A stretch of DNA of 64,000 nucleotides from Acetatifactor sp. (GCA_016290775.1 JAEEVF010000003.1:1-64000), one strand, 5' to 3'. Shown: positions 25,220-35,839, counted from the stretch's first letter. Notes: generated by a model not told the origin, from the sequence alone. Made by a program: numbers and translations.

Positions 25220-27592
25220 TCATTGTTCTTGTAGGTATAACGTAACGCGGCTGTTGAACTGTTGGATCATGCGGTCTGCGTCGATGGTGCCTTCAAAGTA
25301 AGGATCCAATTCTTCGTAAAAGATGTTAGAGAGTTCCTTGGGCAGATAGGTTACAGGCACGGCCTCTGACAAGACCTCCTGAAACTTTTGATAATCCTTC
25401 TCGGGATCTGCCTTGTCTCCAAGTTGGATGCCAGTCACGGTGCCAAAGGAGCCACTGGTCGTATACGCATCCCCCGTCAGGCTCATAAAATTTTCGCGCA
25501 GGACGTCCTTGCGAACGCTGAACTTGAAATTCAGCTCCTTAGATGCTTCCAATTGATTTTCATAGGACAAAAGCTCCCTGAAAAAGAGCAGCGCCCCCTT
25601 CTTTTCGTCCAAGCTGGCATTCTTACGCACGGCGAACACGCAGACACTGCTGATCACATGCGCAGAACCATTTTCCATGGGCTCTCCAGCGAAGATAACA
25701 TCATCCCCGTAAAGAATGCGGCAGAGGGAAAAGTCGTCTGGTTTATAAAAGAAAACGAGATTAAAGAGTTCGTCTCCCGAAAGGAGTTTTTCATATGCAG
25801 AAGCGTAATCCTCTCCATTTATGCTCTGGCATTTTTCACTCGCCAGCTTTAAGATGGCACGAAAACGATCCGAGTCAATGTAACTCTCCCGCTTTTCCCC
25901 GTCGAATAAAAAGCCATCGTTTAAGCCATGCTGCCAGAAGCGCTTAATGAAAAGCGTACCGTCATTATCGTTATAATCGTTATAGAGCCACTTACAGTTT
26001 TGATGTGTCTGCAGGTACTCTAGAAAGGCATCGTAATTCCAACCCTTGGTTGCGGGATCGATGGTTAAGAGCGTTTCAATTGTGAAGTTCGTTACGATAC
26101 CATAGGTCTCTCCGTCGATCTTCCCGCATTCCAGTGCTAACGGCTCCAGCTCCGAAGTTAATCCCATGGCTTCCAATGCGCCGCCAAGGGGCTCCCATAG
26201 CTTTTGCTGGGTTTCAAATCCCGTCAGGTTTGTATCGATCAAAACTGGCCCGTCTCCCGCGATCAACTCGGAAAGGAGTCTTTGATTCTCGTAACCCTTC
26301 TTCTCAATTTCCAAATGATAGCTCGGATACTTTTGATTAAATTGGTTCGCGGCAAGTTGCATCGAATCAGCGTTAACGCTGCTGGCTGCGAGGACCAAAT
26401 TTACAATGGGGCGCTGCTCCGTCACAGGTTTCAGTGATATGAAATGCATGCCCCTGCCGTCGCGGAAAAATAAATCGATGACGCTATCATAGGCGTTTGT
26501 CACCATGGATGCTCCCTGTACGCGCATGCCATGGTTCTTCCAGGTATAAATCTGCGTCTCTTCTTTGGTTTGCGGATTTGTTAATGTCACACCCGCGGAA
26601 TGTACGGAAAGCAAGTCTCCCGTTGCAGAGAGCGTCAATGCGTAACATTGCAGATAGGAAGCATCCAGCGCGCCTAAGACCTTCAGGTCCTTTTTCCCTT
26701 CGTCATAGGTAGAAAGAGTATACTTTCGATTACTACCCTCCCCTTCGAAGTAGGAAACGCCAACTTCACCGCCTGGAAGCTGCACGAGAGATGGCATCAC
26801 GCTATCACTCAGATCGATCGTAAAAGAGGTTTCGAAGAGTTTTTCTCCTTCCGGCGACGCAACATAAAAATTGTAATCAGAATCTACGTAGTAAGCATCT
26901 TCTTTGAAACTGTAGGTATAGGTCAAAAGATAGATGCGGTTCTTATGATCGAGCAAGAAGCCACGGATGTTCTCACCACCAGGGTTCAAAAAGCTTATTG
27001 AAATTACCTTGCTGTTTTGACTGACGTTGCCCTCTTCGCTAAACTCTCGAAAGAGCCTTGCTTTGTCGTTTGCTGGATCCTTGTACACTGCCCAGAGCCG
27101 CGATGAGCCAGAGGTCATGCCAAAGCGCTGGATTCGGGTGTCTTCCGGCAGGCTTTCCAAGTTTACAATGCCTTCCTTGACGCTCCCATCTCGCGAGATC
27201 TCCATCATGGCGTCATATTGAAATACCGCCCCTGGTCCTTCCGCGGGATTCCTGTCATAGCGCTTGCAAAAATGCATCGCGCCTCGAGCCGCGATCATGT
27301 AATCATCTGAAAATTCCCCGTCGCAAACGGTGTCCTTGAGCGTTTGGAAGGTGACGTCACGAATGGTTGCGGCTTCGTACAGGTCCAAGGTATTGTCCTG
27401 CCAGTCCGCAGTATCAACGGCGGCCCAGTCAACATCAACGAGAAAGTTCGATAAGTCCTCACTGAGCGCACCCGAACTTTCCGCGGGGCCCTGTCCCTGC
27501 GTTGTCGTGCCTCCTCCCTTGCAGGCAGAAAGCGAAAGAAGCAGTATAAGACACATGAGTATGCATAGTTTTCTTCTTAGGACTTGCCGCAT
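25220..27592 (-). CDS. large solute-binding-type lipoprotein
   Basis: The 790-residue product starts at the ATG at 27590-27592, which follows GGAGG by eight bases. The lipobox is SLSA-Cys24, followed by a Gly/Thr/Gln linker. Propeller-like repeats occupy the first half (for example DHKNRIYLLTYTYS and SPEGEKLFETSF). The solute-binding half begins near NLVLAASSVNADSMQLAANQFNQKYPSYHLEI and contains GPVLIDTNLTGFETQQKLWEPLGG. It ends SRVTLYLQEQ. It is the first gene after the ribosomal operon terminators and heads the lipoprotein cluster. The ligand is unknown. Confidence 0.8.
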   Translation of the reverse strand: MRQVLRRKLCILMCLILLLSLSACKGGGTTTQGQGPAESSGALSEDLSNFLVDVDWAAVDTADWQDNTLDLYEAATIRDVTFQTLKDTVCDGEFSDDYMIAARGAMHFCKRYDRNPAEGPGAVFQYDAMMEISRDGSVKEGIVNLESLPEDTRIQRFGMTSGSSRLWAVYKDPANDKARLFREFSEEGNVSQNSKVISISFLNPGGENIRGFLLDHKNRIYLLTYTYSFKEDAYYVDSDYNFYVASPEGEKLFETSFTIDLSDSVMPSLVQLPGGEVGVSYFEGEGSNRKYTLSTYDEGKKDLKVLGALDASYLQCYALTLSATGDLLSVHSAGVTLTNPQTKEETQIYTWKNHGMRVQGASMVTNAYDSVIDLFFRDGRGMHFISLKPVTEQRPIVNLVLAASSVNADSMQLAANQFNQKYPSYHLEIEKKGYENQRLLSELIAGDGPVLIDTNLTGFETQQKLWEPLGGALEAMGLTSELEPLALECGKIDGETYGIVTNFTIETLLTIDPATKGWNYDAFLEYLQTHQNCKWLYNDYNDNDGTLFIKRFWQHGLNDGFLFDGEKRESYIDSDRFRAILKLASEKCQSINGEDYASAYEKLLSGDELFNLVFFYKPDDFSLCRILYGDDVIFAGEPMENGSAHVISSVCVFAVRKNASLDEKKGALLFFRELLSYENQLEASKELNFKFSVRKDVLRENFMSLTGDAYTTSGSFGTVTGIQLGDKADPEKDYQKFQEVLSEAVPVTYLPKELSNIFYEELDPYFEGTIDADRMIQQFNSRVTLYLQEQ

Positions 27593-27633
27593 CAATGTCA
27601 CCTCCATTAGATTCCATAAAAATAGCATAACGT

Positions 27634-27657
27634 AAAAAAGGCCCCGCGAAAAGGCCT
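27634..27657 (-). terminator. second terminator-like hairpin after rplQ
   Basis: AGGCC and GGCCT pair around a nine-base loop and are followed by six T on the minus strand. It lies upstream of the lipoprotein gene at 25220, so it may also attenuate that gene. Confidence 0.6.
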
Positions 27658-27693
27658 GGACGGTTTAAGATTTCCTAAACTTCTGCACATAGA

Positions 27694-27721
27694 AAGAGCC
27701 ATGACTTTCGTCATGGCTCTT
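27694..27721 (-). terminator. main terminator of the ribosomal protein operon
   Basis: AAGAGCCATGAC and GTCATGGCTCTT make a perfect 12-bp stem with a four-base loop, 13 bases after the rplQ stop. A short T-rich tail follows on the minus strand. Confidence 0.9.
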
Positions 27722-27733
27722 GGGATCCTCAAA

Positions 27734-28270
27734 TTAAACCAGCTCAAGAATAACTTCCATTGCTGCGTCGCCCTTACGAGGTCCGATCTTTACGATCCTG
27801 GTGTAACCACCGTTGCGGTTTGCGTACTTGGTGCCGTACTCATCAAACATCTTTGCAACGAGGTCAACTTCCTTGGTGCCTCTCTTTCTTCCCTTGTTCT
27901 CGGTAGGAACCTCAACACAAGGATAAAGAACCTTGAGCATCTGACGTCTTGCATGCAGTCTGGAAGGAAGATCCTTCTTGATCTCCTTCTCAACGGTATC
28001 AAACTTGGTCACCTTCTTACCGTCAACAACTTCCTTTACGCGCTTGCCGTCCTTGTCCTTCATGGGAACCTTAGCGGTTACCTTTACCATTTCGAAGTTG
28101 TCCTTCTCCTTAACGGCGATTGCGATCAGGCCCTCAGCGATCTTTTTAACTTCCTTGGCTCTTGCCTCGGTGGTCACGATCTTGCCGTGCCAAAGCAGCT
28201 GGGTTACCTGGTTACGAAGAAGTGCTTTTCTCTGGGAAGAAGTCTTTCCCAATTTTCTGTACATTGCCAT
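27734..28270 (-). CDS. rplQ: ribosomal protein L17
   Basis: This 178-residue large-subunit protein starts MAMYRKLGKTSSQRKALLRN. The start at 28268-28270 has GGAGAAAGGA upstream; the 13 extra residues of the longer frame are spacer. It is longer than the usual 115-130 residues because of an inserted Lys-rich segment (about residues 62-130, KVPMKDKDGKRVKEVVDGKK), a feature I associate with Lachnospiraceae L17. It ends the alpha operon. Confidence 0.95.
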   Translation of the reverse strand: MAMYRKLGKTSSQRKALLRNQVTQLLWHGKIVTTEARAKEVKKIAEGLIAIAVKEKDNFEMVKVTAKVPMKDKDGKRVKEVVDGKKVTKFDTVEKEIKKDLPSRLHARRQMLKVLYPCVEVPTENKGRKRGTKEVDLVAKMFDEYGTKYANRNGGYTRIVKIGPRKGDAAMEVILELV

Positions 28271-28419
28271 GACTAAAATCCTTTCTCCATTTCTGGTACG
28301 TCCGGCCACGCTCTTTGGACTTACTTACCGAACGCGAAACTTATTTGTGGTTTCTTATAGAGATAAATTCCGCGGCGCCGTTCGGTCTTACCCGGCGGAA
28401 TTGATCACATGTACTTAAC

Positions 28420-29379
28420 TTAGTTGTCGTCGCTGGGGCTGAGCTGCAGGCCAAGCTCCTTAAGCTTTGCCAGCACTTCCTCAAGGGACTTACGACCAAG
28501 GTTGCGAACCTTCATCATGTCTTCAGGAGTCTTGTTGGTGAGCTCCTCCACGGTATTGATGCCGGCACGCTTTAAGCAGTTGTAGGAACGAACGGAAAGC
28601 TCCAGTTCGTCGATGCTCATCTCAAGCACCTTTTCCTTTTCGTTGTCTTCCTTCTCAATGATCACTTCTGCAGACTTTGCGGTCTCGGAAAGATCGATGA
28701 AGAGGCTTAAGTGCTCGCTGAGCACTTTTGCGGCGAGGCTGACTGCCTCGTCGGGAGCAAGCGTACCATTGGTGAATACGTCAAGGGTCAGCTTGTCAAA
28801 ATCGGTGATCTGGCCTACACGGGTGTTCTCAACGGTTACGTTTACTCTCTCAACGGGAGTGTAAATGGAATCGATGGCGATCACGCCGATGGGAAGATCG
28901 TCGTTCTTATTCTTGTCTGCGCTTACGTAGCCGCGGCCCTTGGTGATGGTAAGCTCAACGTAAAGCTTGGTGTTCTTACCGCTCAGGGTAGCGATGGTAA
29001 GGTTGGGATTGAGGATCTCAATGTCGGAATCCACCTGGATGTCAGATGCCTTCACAACGCCCTCTCCCTCAAACTCAATATAAGCAGTCTTTGCTTCATT
29101 GGTCTCACTGTGATTCTTGATCGCAAGACTCTTTAAGTTGATGATGATCTCAGAAACATCCTCTTTTACGCCGGGGATGGAGCTGAACTCATGCAGAACG
29201 CCGTCAAACTTCACCTGGCTTACTGCCGCGCCGGGCAGGGAGGAAAGCATGATCCTTCTTAAGGAATTTCCAAGGGTAATGCCGTAACCTCTCTCGAGGG
29301 GCTCTACAACGAATCTGCCATACTTCTTGTCTTCAGAAATCTCAGCAACCTCAATATTGGGTCTTTCAAAATCAAACAC
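28420..29379 (-). CDS. rpoA: RNA polymerase alpha subunit
   Basis: The 319-residue protein has the N-terminal dimerisation domain ([28 protein letters not shown]) and the C-terminal DNA- and activator-binding domain ([43 protein letters not shown]). It lies between rpsD and rplQ as usual. It assembles the polymerase core and contacts promoter UP elements. Confidence 0.97.
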   Translation of the reverse strand: MFDFERPNIEVAEISEDKKYGRFVVEPLERGYGITLGNSLRRIMLSSLPGAAVSQVKFDGVLHEFSSIPGVKEDVSEIIINLKSLAIKNHSETNEAKTAYIEFEGEGVVKASDIQVDSDIEILNPNLTIATLSGKNTKLYVELTITKGRGYVSADKNKNDDLPIGVIAIDSIYTPVERVNVTVENTRVGQITDFDKLTLDVFTNGTLAPDEAVSLAAKVLSEHLSLFIDLSETAKSAEVIIEKEDNEKEKVLEMSIDELELSVRSYNCLKRAGINTVEELTNKTPEDMMKVRNLGRKSLEEVLAKLKELGLQLSPSDDN

Positions 29380-29459
29380 TGCAACGCCCTCCTTATGGGA
29401 TTAAAAACTCTTAGGCAGCTCGTATATGCGGCTGCCTGAAGAAGATCTGTGACTTTTGA

Positions 29460-30053
29460 TTACTTGGAGTACAACTCGACGATGAGCATCTCGTTCACGG
29501 GAACGTCAATCATCTCTCTGGTAGGAAGATTCTTGATGGTACCCTTGAGGCCTTCGATGTCTACGTCCATCCACTCGGGAGTGAGCCTTCCGCTGGTTAC
29601 TTCAAGGATGTCCTTATATCTCTGCATGGACTTTGCCTTCTCGCGGATCTCGATCACGTCGCCTGCTTTTACAAGATAAGAAGGGATCTGTACGGGCTTT
29701 CCGTTAACCTGTACGTGCTGATGACCAACGATCTGTCTGGCTTCTCTTCTGGTTCTTGCGAAGCCCATTCTGAACACTACGCTGTCCAGTCTGCTCTCGA
29801 GCATTACCATAAGGTTTTCACCGGTCATGCCCTTCATTCTGTTTGCCTTCTCGTAGTAGTTACGGAAAGGCTTCTCGAGCACGCCATAGATGAACTTTGC
29901 CTTCTGCTTCTCGCGAAGCTGAAGACCATATTCACTGATCTTCTTGCCTGCTCTGGGGTTCTTTCTCTTGGAGGTCTTGCTGTAGCCCAGGTAAGCAGGC
30001 TCAAGATCCAAGGATCTGCATCTCTTTAATACGGGTGTGCGATTTACTGCCAT
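29460..30053 (-). CDS. rpsD: ribosomal protein S4
   Basis: The 197-residue primary 16S rRNA-binding protein has the S4 RNA-binding motif at [33 protein letters not shown]. It lies inside the alpha operon, as in many Clostridia, whereas in Bacillus it stands alone. The 189-base gap before it holds paired stem structures (30130-30231) that could be a leader. Confidence 0.96.
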   Translation of the reverse strand: MAVNRTPVLKRCRSLDLEPAYLGYSKTSKRKNPRAGKKISEYGLQLREKQKAKFIYGVLEKPFRNYYEKANRMKGMTGENLMVMLESRLDSVVFRMGFARTRREARQIVGHQHVQVNGKPVQIPSYLVKAGDVIEIREKAKSMQRYKDILEVTSGRLTPEWMDVDIEGLKGTIKNLPTREMIDVPVNEMLIVELYSK

Positions 30054-30129
30054 TTTTTATTTTTCCTTTCTTGTCTGTTTACAACGCCACTTTGACGCCT
30101 TCATCCAGATGATTAACTAATCTGCACTC

Positions 30130-30231
30130 GAGAATTACGCTGCCATGCAGCGCATGCACTCCGTGCATCCCAATTCTCTCGTGGCTTCGTCGGGCGAAAA
30201 CAAATATCTGCTACGCAGCTGCTTGTTTTCG
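30130..30231 (-). ncRNA. structured intergenic RNA between rpsK and rpsD
   Basis: Two stems lie in tandem. GAGAATT (30130-30136) pairs with AATTCTC (30172-30178) and encloses two small hairpins. CGAAAACAA (30195-30203) pairs perfectly with TTGTTTTCG (30223-30231) around a GC-rich hairpin. No T run follows, so simple termination is unlikely. S4 is a known repressor of its own operon in other bacteria, so a translational control site for rpsD is one possibility; an inserted repeat is another. Confidence 0.45.
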
Positions 30232-30242
30232 TGCCTCCTCGC

Positions 30243-30653
30243 CTAAACGCGACGTCTCTTAGGAGGACGGCATCCGTTATGAGGAACGGGAGTTACGTCA
30301 CTAATGCTGACAACCTCCAGGCCACTTGCGGAGAGTGCTCTGATCGCTGCCTCACGGCCTGAGCCGGGGCCCTTTACAAATACGTCAACATACTTCAGTC
30401 CATGTACCAGAGCAGCCTTGGTAGCAGTTTCTGCTGCCATCTGTGCCGCATATGGAGTAGATTTCCTTGAACCTCTAAATCCCAGACCGCCTGCACTTGC
30501 CCAGCTCAGAGCATTGCCTTCCGTATCCGTTAACGTCACGATCGTGTTGTTAAAGGAAGACTGAATGTGTGCCTGTCCGCGTTCAACGTTTTTCTTTACG
30601 CGCTTCTTAGCTACTGTCTTCTTAGCAGCTGCGCCTGCAACTTTCTTTGCCAT
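30243..30653 (-). CDS. rpsK: ribosomal protein S11
   Basis: The 136-residue small-subunit platform protein has the conserved [16 protein letters not shown] and [15 protein letters not shown] blocks. An Ala/Lys-rich N-terminal extension of about 15 residues precedes the core. It lies between rpsM and rpsD. Confidence 0.96.
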   Translation of the reverse strand: MAKKVAGAAAKKTVAKKRVKKNVERGQAHIQSSFNNTIVTLTDTEGNALSWASAGGLGFRGSRKSTPYAAQMAAETATKAALVHGLKYVDVFVKGPGSGREAAIRALSASGLEVVSISDVTPVPHNGCRPPKRRRV

Positions 30654-30719
30654 AATAAACTAACCTACTTTCTCATCTTTGTTTACGGTTACTGTTTTTC
30701 CTGATCCTTGAGACGTGCA

Positions 30720-31091
30720 TTACTTCTTCTTGTTAGCAACGGTTCTCTTCGGTCCCTTACGGGTTCTTGCATTGTTCTTGGTATTCTGACCACGAACGGG
30801 CAAGCCCTTACGATGACGAATTCCGCGGTAGCAGCCGATCTCCTGAAGTCTCTTGATGTTCAGCGCTACTTCTCTTCTGAGGTCACCCTCTACCATAACG
30901 CCAAGCTTCTCGATGGCTTCCGTGATCTTCTTCACCTCGTCGTCGGTAATGTCTCTTACTCTGGTATCGGGATTTACGCCAGCCTCGGTAAGAAGCTTGT
31001 CAGCGGTGGTTCTGCCGATGCCATAGATGTAAGTGAGTCCGATCTCAATTCGTTTCTCTCTAGGTAAGTCAACACCTGCGATACGAGCCAT
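30720..31091 (-). CDS. rpsM: ribosomal protein S13
   Basis: The 123-residue head protein of the small subunit starts [27 protein letters not shown] and has the [25 protein letters not shown] tail that contacts tRNA. It opens the alpha part of the operon after a gap with three hairpins. Confidence 0.96.
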   Translation of the reverse strand: MARIAGVDLPREKRIEIGLTYIYGIGRTTADKLLTEAGVNPDTRVRDITDDEVKKITEAIEKLGVMVEGDLRREVALNIKRLQEIGCYRGIRHRKGLPVRGQNTKNNARTRKGPKRTVANKKK

Positions 31092-31167
31092 TTTGTTTCC
31101 TCCATCTTTCCGCGCCTTAGGGCGCTTCCTATTGCTCTCTCATCTATATAATATATAAATGAGGTTT

Positions 31168-31321
31168 GCACCCAAACGGGTGCGGTTTCGCGCAGCAAAA
31201 CTGCGCGTGCTTACTAATTGATTGGGGCTTTCACCCAACCGGAACAGATCTCCGATCTTTCCTAAGCATTTGCTTAAGTATCAAGAAGTAATCACCATAG
31301 GCGCTCGTGCCGCCGTGATTA
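31168..31321 (-). ncRNA. three hairpins in the rpmJ-rpsM gap
   Basis: Perfect stems occur at 31168-31183 (GCACCC with GGGTGC), 31189-31207 (CGCGCAG with CTGCGCG) and 31289-31321 (TAATCAC with GTGATTA, which includes the rpmJ stop). Just downstream on the minus strand lies an AT-rich stretch (31143-31160) with TATATTATA, a possible weak internal promoter. The gap may contain an attenuator or a leader for the alpha operon; none is proven. Confidence 0.4.
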
Positions 31322-31432
31322 GCCTTGTCTTTGCTTATGCTTCGGATTCTCGCAGATGATTCTGATCTGTCCTTTTCTTTTGATGACTTTGCACTTTTCG
31401 CAAATCGGTTTTACGGATGATCTAACCTTCAT
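31319..31432 (-). CDS. rpmJ: ribosomal protein L36
   Basis: This 37-residue protein starts [19 protein letters not shown] and carries the zinc ligands Cys-x2-Cys...Cys...His of the C+ type (Cys11, Cys14, Cys27, His32 by reading). It sits in its normal place between infA and rpsM. It is below the size of most gene-finding cut-offs. Confidence 0.95.
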   Translation of the reverse strand: MKVRSSVKPICEKCKVIKRKGQIRIICENPKHKQRQG

Positions 31433-31523
31433 CTCAAACCCTCCTTTCAAAAACGACCATTTTCGATTATATCATAGGTCTTTTGGGTTTGCAAGCTTTA
31501 TTTTTCCTATTTTTCCGCGCTTT

Positions 31524-31742
31524 TTACTTGTCTCTCCAGATGATCCTTCCTTTGGTCAGATCGTAGGGAGACAGCTCCAAGGTAACCCTGTCGCCGGGCA
31601 AAATACGGATGAAATTCTGGCGAAGCTTGCCGCTGATGTGCGCCAACACACGATGTCCATTCTCCAATTCCACCTGAAACATGGTATTGGGCAACTTTTC
31701 CACTACAGTTCCTTCGATTTCAATTACGTCGCTTTTTGACAT
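31524..31742 (-). CDS. infA: translation initiation factor IF-1
   Basis: The 72-residue OB-fold protein has the blocks [23 protein letters not shown] and [33 protein letters not shown]. It binds the A site during initiation. It follows map by 24 bases. Confidence 0.97.
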   Translation of the reverse strand: MSKSDVIEIEGTVVEKLPNTMFQVELENGHRVLAHISGKLRQNFIRILPGDRVTLELSPYDLTKGRIIWRDK

Positions 31743-31766
31743 ATATGTCCTCCATAAGACAAAATA

Positions 31767-32522
31767 CTAATCACACAGTGTTAAGATTTCGGGTTCGCCG
31801 TCCGTGATAAGCACGGTGTTCTCATAATGTGCCGAGAGGGATCCGTCTGCGGTGACGATCGTCCAGTCATCATCGAGCCATTCCACTTCCCAGCCACCCA
31901 TGTTGATCATGGGCTCGATCGCAAGGGTCATGCCTGCTTCCAGCTTTATGCCTCTTCTCTTCTGTGCGAAGTTCGGGATCTGCGGGTCTTCATGCAGCTT
32001 TGTGCCGATGCCGTGCCCAACCATGTCCCTTACGATGCCGTAGCCATAAGGCTTGATATATGCATCGATCGCATTAGAGATTTCGTAAAGCCTGTTGCCT
32101 GCCTTTGCAAACTTGACGCCTGCAAAAAAGCTTTCACGCGTTACGTCGATGAGCTTTTGTGCCTCCGGAGAGATCTGCCCAACGCCATGAGTTCTTGCGG
32201 CGTCGGAATGATATCCCTTGTAGATAAGACCTGCATCGAGGCTGACAATGTCGCCCTCCTGCAGGATCCTGCGCTCGGTAGGGATCCCGTGCACCACTTC
32301 GTCATTGACGGAAACACAGATGCTTGCGGGATAGCCGTTGTAGTTCTTAAAGTTCGGAATGCATCCGAGCTTTCTGATCAGCGCTTCGCCTGCAACGTCG
32401 ATGTCCTTTGTAGTAATGCCGGGGCGGATCATTTCGCCCAGCTCCTTGTGAACGATGGCGAGAAGCCTGCAGGATTCCCGCATCAGTTCAATTTCACGTT
32501 CCGACTTGATCGTAACTGCCAT
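31767..32522 (-). CDS. map: methionine aminopeptidase type I
   Basis: This 251-residue enzyme removes N-terminal methionine from new proteins. Metal ligands are visible in LDAGLIYKGYHSDAARTHGVG (two Asp), MVGHGIGTKLHEDPQIPN (His) and AIEPMINMGG (Glu), with the last Glu near HYENTVLIT. It lies between adk and infA as usual. Confidence 0.96.
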   Translation of the reverse strand: MAVTIKSEREIELMRESCRLLAIVHKELGEMIRPGITTKDIDVAGEALIRKLGCIPNFKNYNGYPASICVSVNDEVVHGIPTERRILQEGDIVSLDAGLIYKGYHSDAARTHGVGQISPEAQKLIDVTRESFFAGVKFAKAGNRLYEISNAIDAYIKPYGYGIVRDMVGHGIGTKLHEDPQIPNFAQKRRGIKLEAGMTLAIEPMINMGGWEVEWLDDDWTIVTADGSLSAHYENTVLITDGEPEILTLCD

Positions 32523-32581
32523 TTTTCTTACTTCCTTTCGTAACCATTTGTAAAACGGCTACCTTTGAAAACTCATTTTCC

Positions 32582-33319
<738 letters not shown>

Positions 33320-34642
33320 TCAGTCTTGCAGGAAGCCCTTGTAGTTACGTACCAGCATCAGAGACTCAGCCTGCTTCAGCGTTTCAAGCACAACGCTTAC
33401 CACGATGATAAGGCTGGTGCCGCCGAAGGAAACCTTTGCTCCGAATATACCCTGGAACACGTAAGGGATCACTGCTACGATCGTAAGGCCGATCGCTCCG
33501 ATAAAAATGATATAATTCAAAACTTTGTTCAGATAGTCGCTGGTGGGCTTGCCGGGACGAATGCCGGGGATAAAGCCGCCCTGCTTCTTCATGTTGTCCG
33601 CCACCATCATGGGATTGAAGGTGATGGAGGTGTAGAAGTAAGCGAAGAACACGATCAATACTACATAGAGCAAAAGGCCTACTGAATATTTGATCTCAGA
33701 GGGCTTGCACCAGTACTCTGTTCTAAGGCATCCATATACATAGCCCCAGAAACCGCTGCCGGGCTGAACACCAAGGAAGGTGCAGATCACGAGCGGAAGC
33801 TGCATGAGCGAAGATGCGAAGATCACGGGGATAACGCCCGCGGTGTTTACGCGAAGGGGGATGTTGGAGGTCTGGCCGCCAACCATCTTTCTTCCCTGCA
33901 TCTTCTTTGCATACTGAACGGGGATCTTTCTGATTGCGCTGTTCAGCAGAACCACGAGCACGATCACTGCGATGATGACTGCAACAATAATGAGTGCGGA
34001 CAGTACTGCCATGGCGGGCGCGACGCCATCCTTAAATACAAATTGCTCAAACAGGCCAGCGATGTCTTGCGGCATCCTAGATACGATGTTGATCACCAGG
34101 ACGATGGAAATACCATTTCCGATGCCCTTTTCCGTGATACGCTCGCCAACCCACATCAGGAATGCACTACCGGCGGTCAGACCCGCTACCGCGATGCACA
34201 CGTTCATGGCATTAAAGGAATCAAGATATCCCTGATAGCCGAACGAGATTACCATGCCCACGGACTGGATAAGTGCCAGGGCAACCGTGACGTAACGGGT
34301 GATGGAGGCAATCTTCTTTCTGCCGTCCTCACCTTCGTTCTGCATTTCCTCAAGCTTGGGGATTGCAATTGTCATCAGCTGCATGATAATGGAGGAAGTG
34401 ATGTACGGGTTAATACCCAAGGCCAACACTGCCATGGAACTGAAGGATCCACCTGTGATCGCATCGAAGAAACTGAACGAATCACCAATGTTTTCCTGGA
34501 ACCACTTCTGAATGAACTCTCCATTGATCCCGGGTGCGGGAAGCGCTGATCCGATACGGATCACAACAAGCATTCCTAAAGTAAATAAGAGCTTTTGTCT
34601 TAATTCCTTGATCTTGAATGCGTTTTTCAGTGTTGTAAGCAT
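33320..34642 (-). CDS. secY: preprotein translocase subunit SecY
   Basis: This 440-residue, ten-helix channel protein has the typical N-terminal KELRQKLLFTLGMLVVIRIGS, the plug region after GINGEFIQ, and the cytoplasmic loop KMQGRKMVGGQTSNIPLRVN. It exports the many secreted proteins and lipoproteins of this window. The start overlaps the rplO stop by one base. Confidence 0.97.
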   Translation of the reverse strand: MLTTLKNAFKIKELRQKLLFTLGMLVVIRIGSALPAPGINGEFIQKWFQENIGDSFSFFDAITGGSFSSMAVLALGINPYITSSIIMQLMTIAIPKLEEMQNEGEDGRKKIASITRYVTVALALIQSVGMVISFGYQGYLDSFNAMNVCIAVAGLTAGSAFLMWVGERITEKGIGNGISIVLVINIVSRMPQDIAGLFEQFVFKDGVAPAMAVLSALIIVAVIIAVIVLVVLLNSAIRKIPVQYAKKMQGRKMVGGQTSNIPLRVNTAGVIPVIFASSLMQLPLVICTFLGVQPGSGFWGYVYGCLRTEYWCKPSEIKYSVGLLLYVVLIVFFAYFYTSITFNPMMVADNMKKQGGFIPGIRPGKPTSDYLNKVLNYIIFIGAIGLTIVAVIPYVFQGIFGAKVSFGGTSLIIVVSVVLETLKQAESLMLVRNYKGFLQD

Positions 34643-35085
34643 TAAATCACCTCTGCTGTTCCACCGAGAGCCTCGATCTTCTCCTTTGCGGTTGCACTAA
34701 ATGCATTTACCTTCACGTCGAGCTTCTTGGTCAGTTCTCCGTTTCCGAGTACCTTAACGCCATCTCTAACTTCCTTGATGATGCCTGCTGCAAGCAGTGC
34801 TTCTACGTCTACAGTGGCACCATTCTCAAACTTCTTCTCAAGAGTACTGAGGTTAATGCTAACGATCTCTTTTCCATTCATGTTGGTGAAGCCTCTCTTA
34901 GGGATACGTCTGTAAAGAGGCATCTGGCCGCCTTCGAAACCAGGTCTGGGAGCTCCGCTACGAGCCTTCTGACCCTTGTGACCCTTACCTGCGGTCTTGC
35001 CGTTTCCTGAAGCATGGCCACGGCCTCTTCTGAATTTATCATAATGCTTTGAGCCTTCAGCGGGGCTTAAATTGGATAATTCCAT
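34642..35085 (-). CDS. rplO: ribosomal protein L15
   Basis: The 147-residue protein has the Gly/Lys-rich N-terminus ([24 protein letters not shown]) that threads into 23S rRNA and the globular C-terminus. It lies between rpmD and secY. Confidence 0.96.
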   Translation of the reverse strand: MELSNLSPAEGSKHYDKFRRGRGHASGNGKTAGKGHKGQKARSGAPRPGFEGGQMPLYRRIPKRGFTNMNGKEIVSINLSTLEKKFENGATVDVEALLAAGIIKEVRDGVKVLGNGELTKKLDVKVNAFSATAKEKIEALGGTAEVI

Positions 35086-35106
35086 TTCCTTACACCTCCT
35101 TATCGA

Positions 35107-35298
35107 TTAGTTCTCTTCGATTTCTTCAACCTTGAGCATGTGGCTTACCAGACGGATCTGACCTCTGGTTGCCTCATTGTCAGGGAGAATAACGCTTCTG
35201 CCAGTCTTGCGAAGTCCCATGGATTCCACGATTGCCTTGTTCTTGGGAACAGCACCGATGGTGGACTTTGCTAAAGTGATCTTTAACTTCTTTGCCAT
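35107..35298 (-). CDS. rpmD: ribosomal protein L30
   Basis: The 63-residue protein is the short bacterial form, starting MAKKLKITLAKSTIGAVPKNK and containing the MGLRKTGRSV block. It lies between rpsE and rplO. Confidence 0.95.
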   Translation of the reverse strand: MAKKLKITLAKSTIGAVPKNKAIVESMGLRKTGRSVILPDNEATRGQIRLVSHMLKVEEIEEN

Positions 35299-35312
35299 GA
35301 TTTTGCTCCTTT

Positions 35313-35822
35313 CTAGGCTAAAATCTCATCTACGGACTTGCCGCGATTCTTTGCTACCTGCTCGGGAGCCTTCAGCTGGGAAAGACCCGAAATGGTTGCA
35401 AGAACGACGTTCTGCTTATTGTTGGAACCAAGAGACTTGGTACGAATGTTCTTGATGCCTGCAAGCTCACATACCACGCGGGCAGGACCGCCTGCGATGA
35501 TACCGGTACCTTCAGGTGCCTTCTTGAGCAGTACGTTTGCAGAGCCGTACTTGCCAATGTAGTCATGGGTGATGGAATTGTTCTCATCCAATGCGATGGT
35601 AACGATGTGCTTCTCAGCATCTTCCTTGCCCTTGCGGATCGCTTCAGGGATTTCAACTGCCTTGCCAAGACCTGCGCCAACGTGGCCCTTGCCGTCACCA
35701 ACTACAACGAGTGCGGTGAAACGCATGGTACGTCCGCCCTTTACGGTCTTTGCTACGCGCTTAATGGTAACAACCTTATCGGTGAGTTCCAACTGGCTTG
35801 CATCTATGATCGTATGTTTCAT
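35313..35822 (-). CDS. rpsE: ribosomal protein S5
   Basis: The 169-residue protein has the double-stranded RNA-binding-like N-terminal part ([28 protein letters not shown]) and the [25 protein letters not shown] block. It contributes to decoding accuracy at the mRNA entrance. Confidence 0.96.
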   Translation of the reverse strand: MKHTIIDASQLELTDKVVTIKRVAKTVKGGRTMRFTALVVVGDGKGHVGAGLGKAVEIPEAIRKGKEDAEKHIVTIALDENNSITHDYIGKYGSANVLLKKAPEGTGIIAGGPARVVCELAGIKNIRTKSLGSNNKQNVVLATISGLSQLKAPEQVAKNRGKSVDEILA

Positions 35823-35839
35823 GTCTTCCTCTTCCTTTC

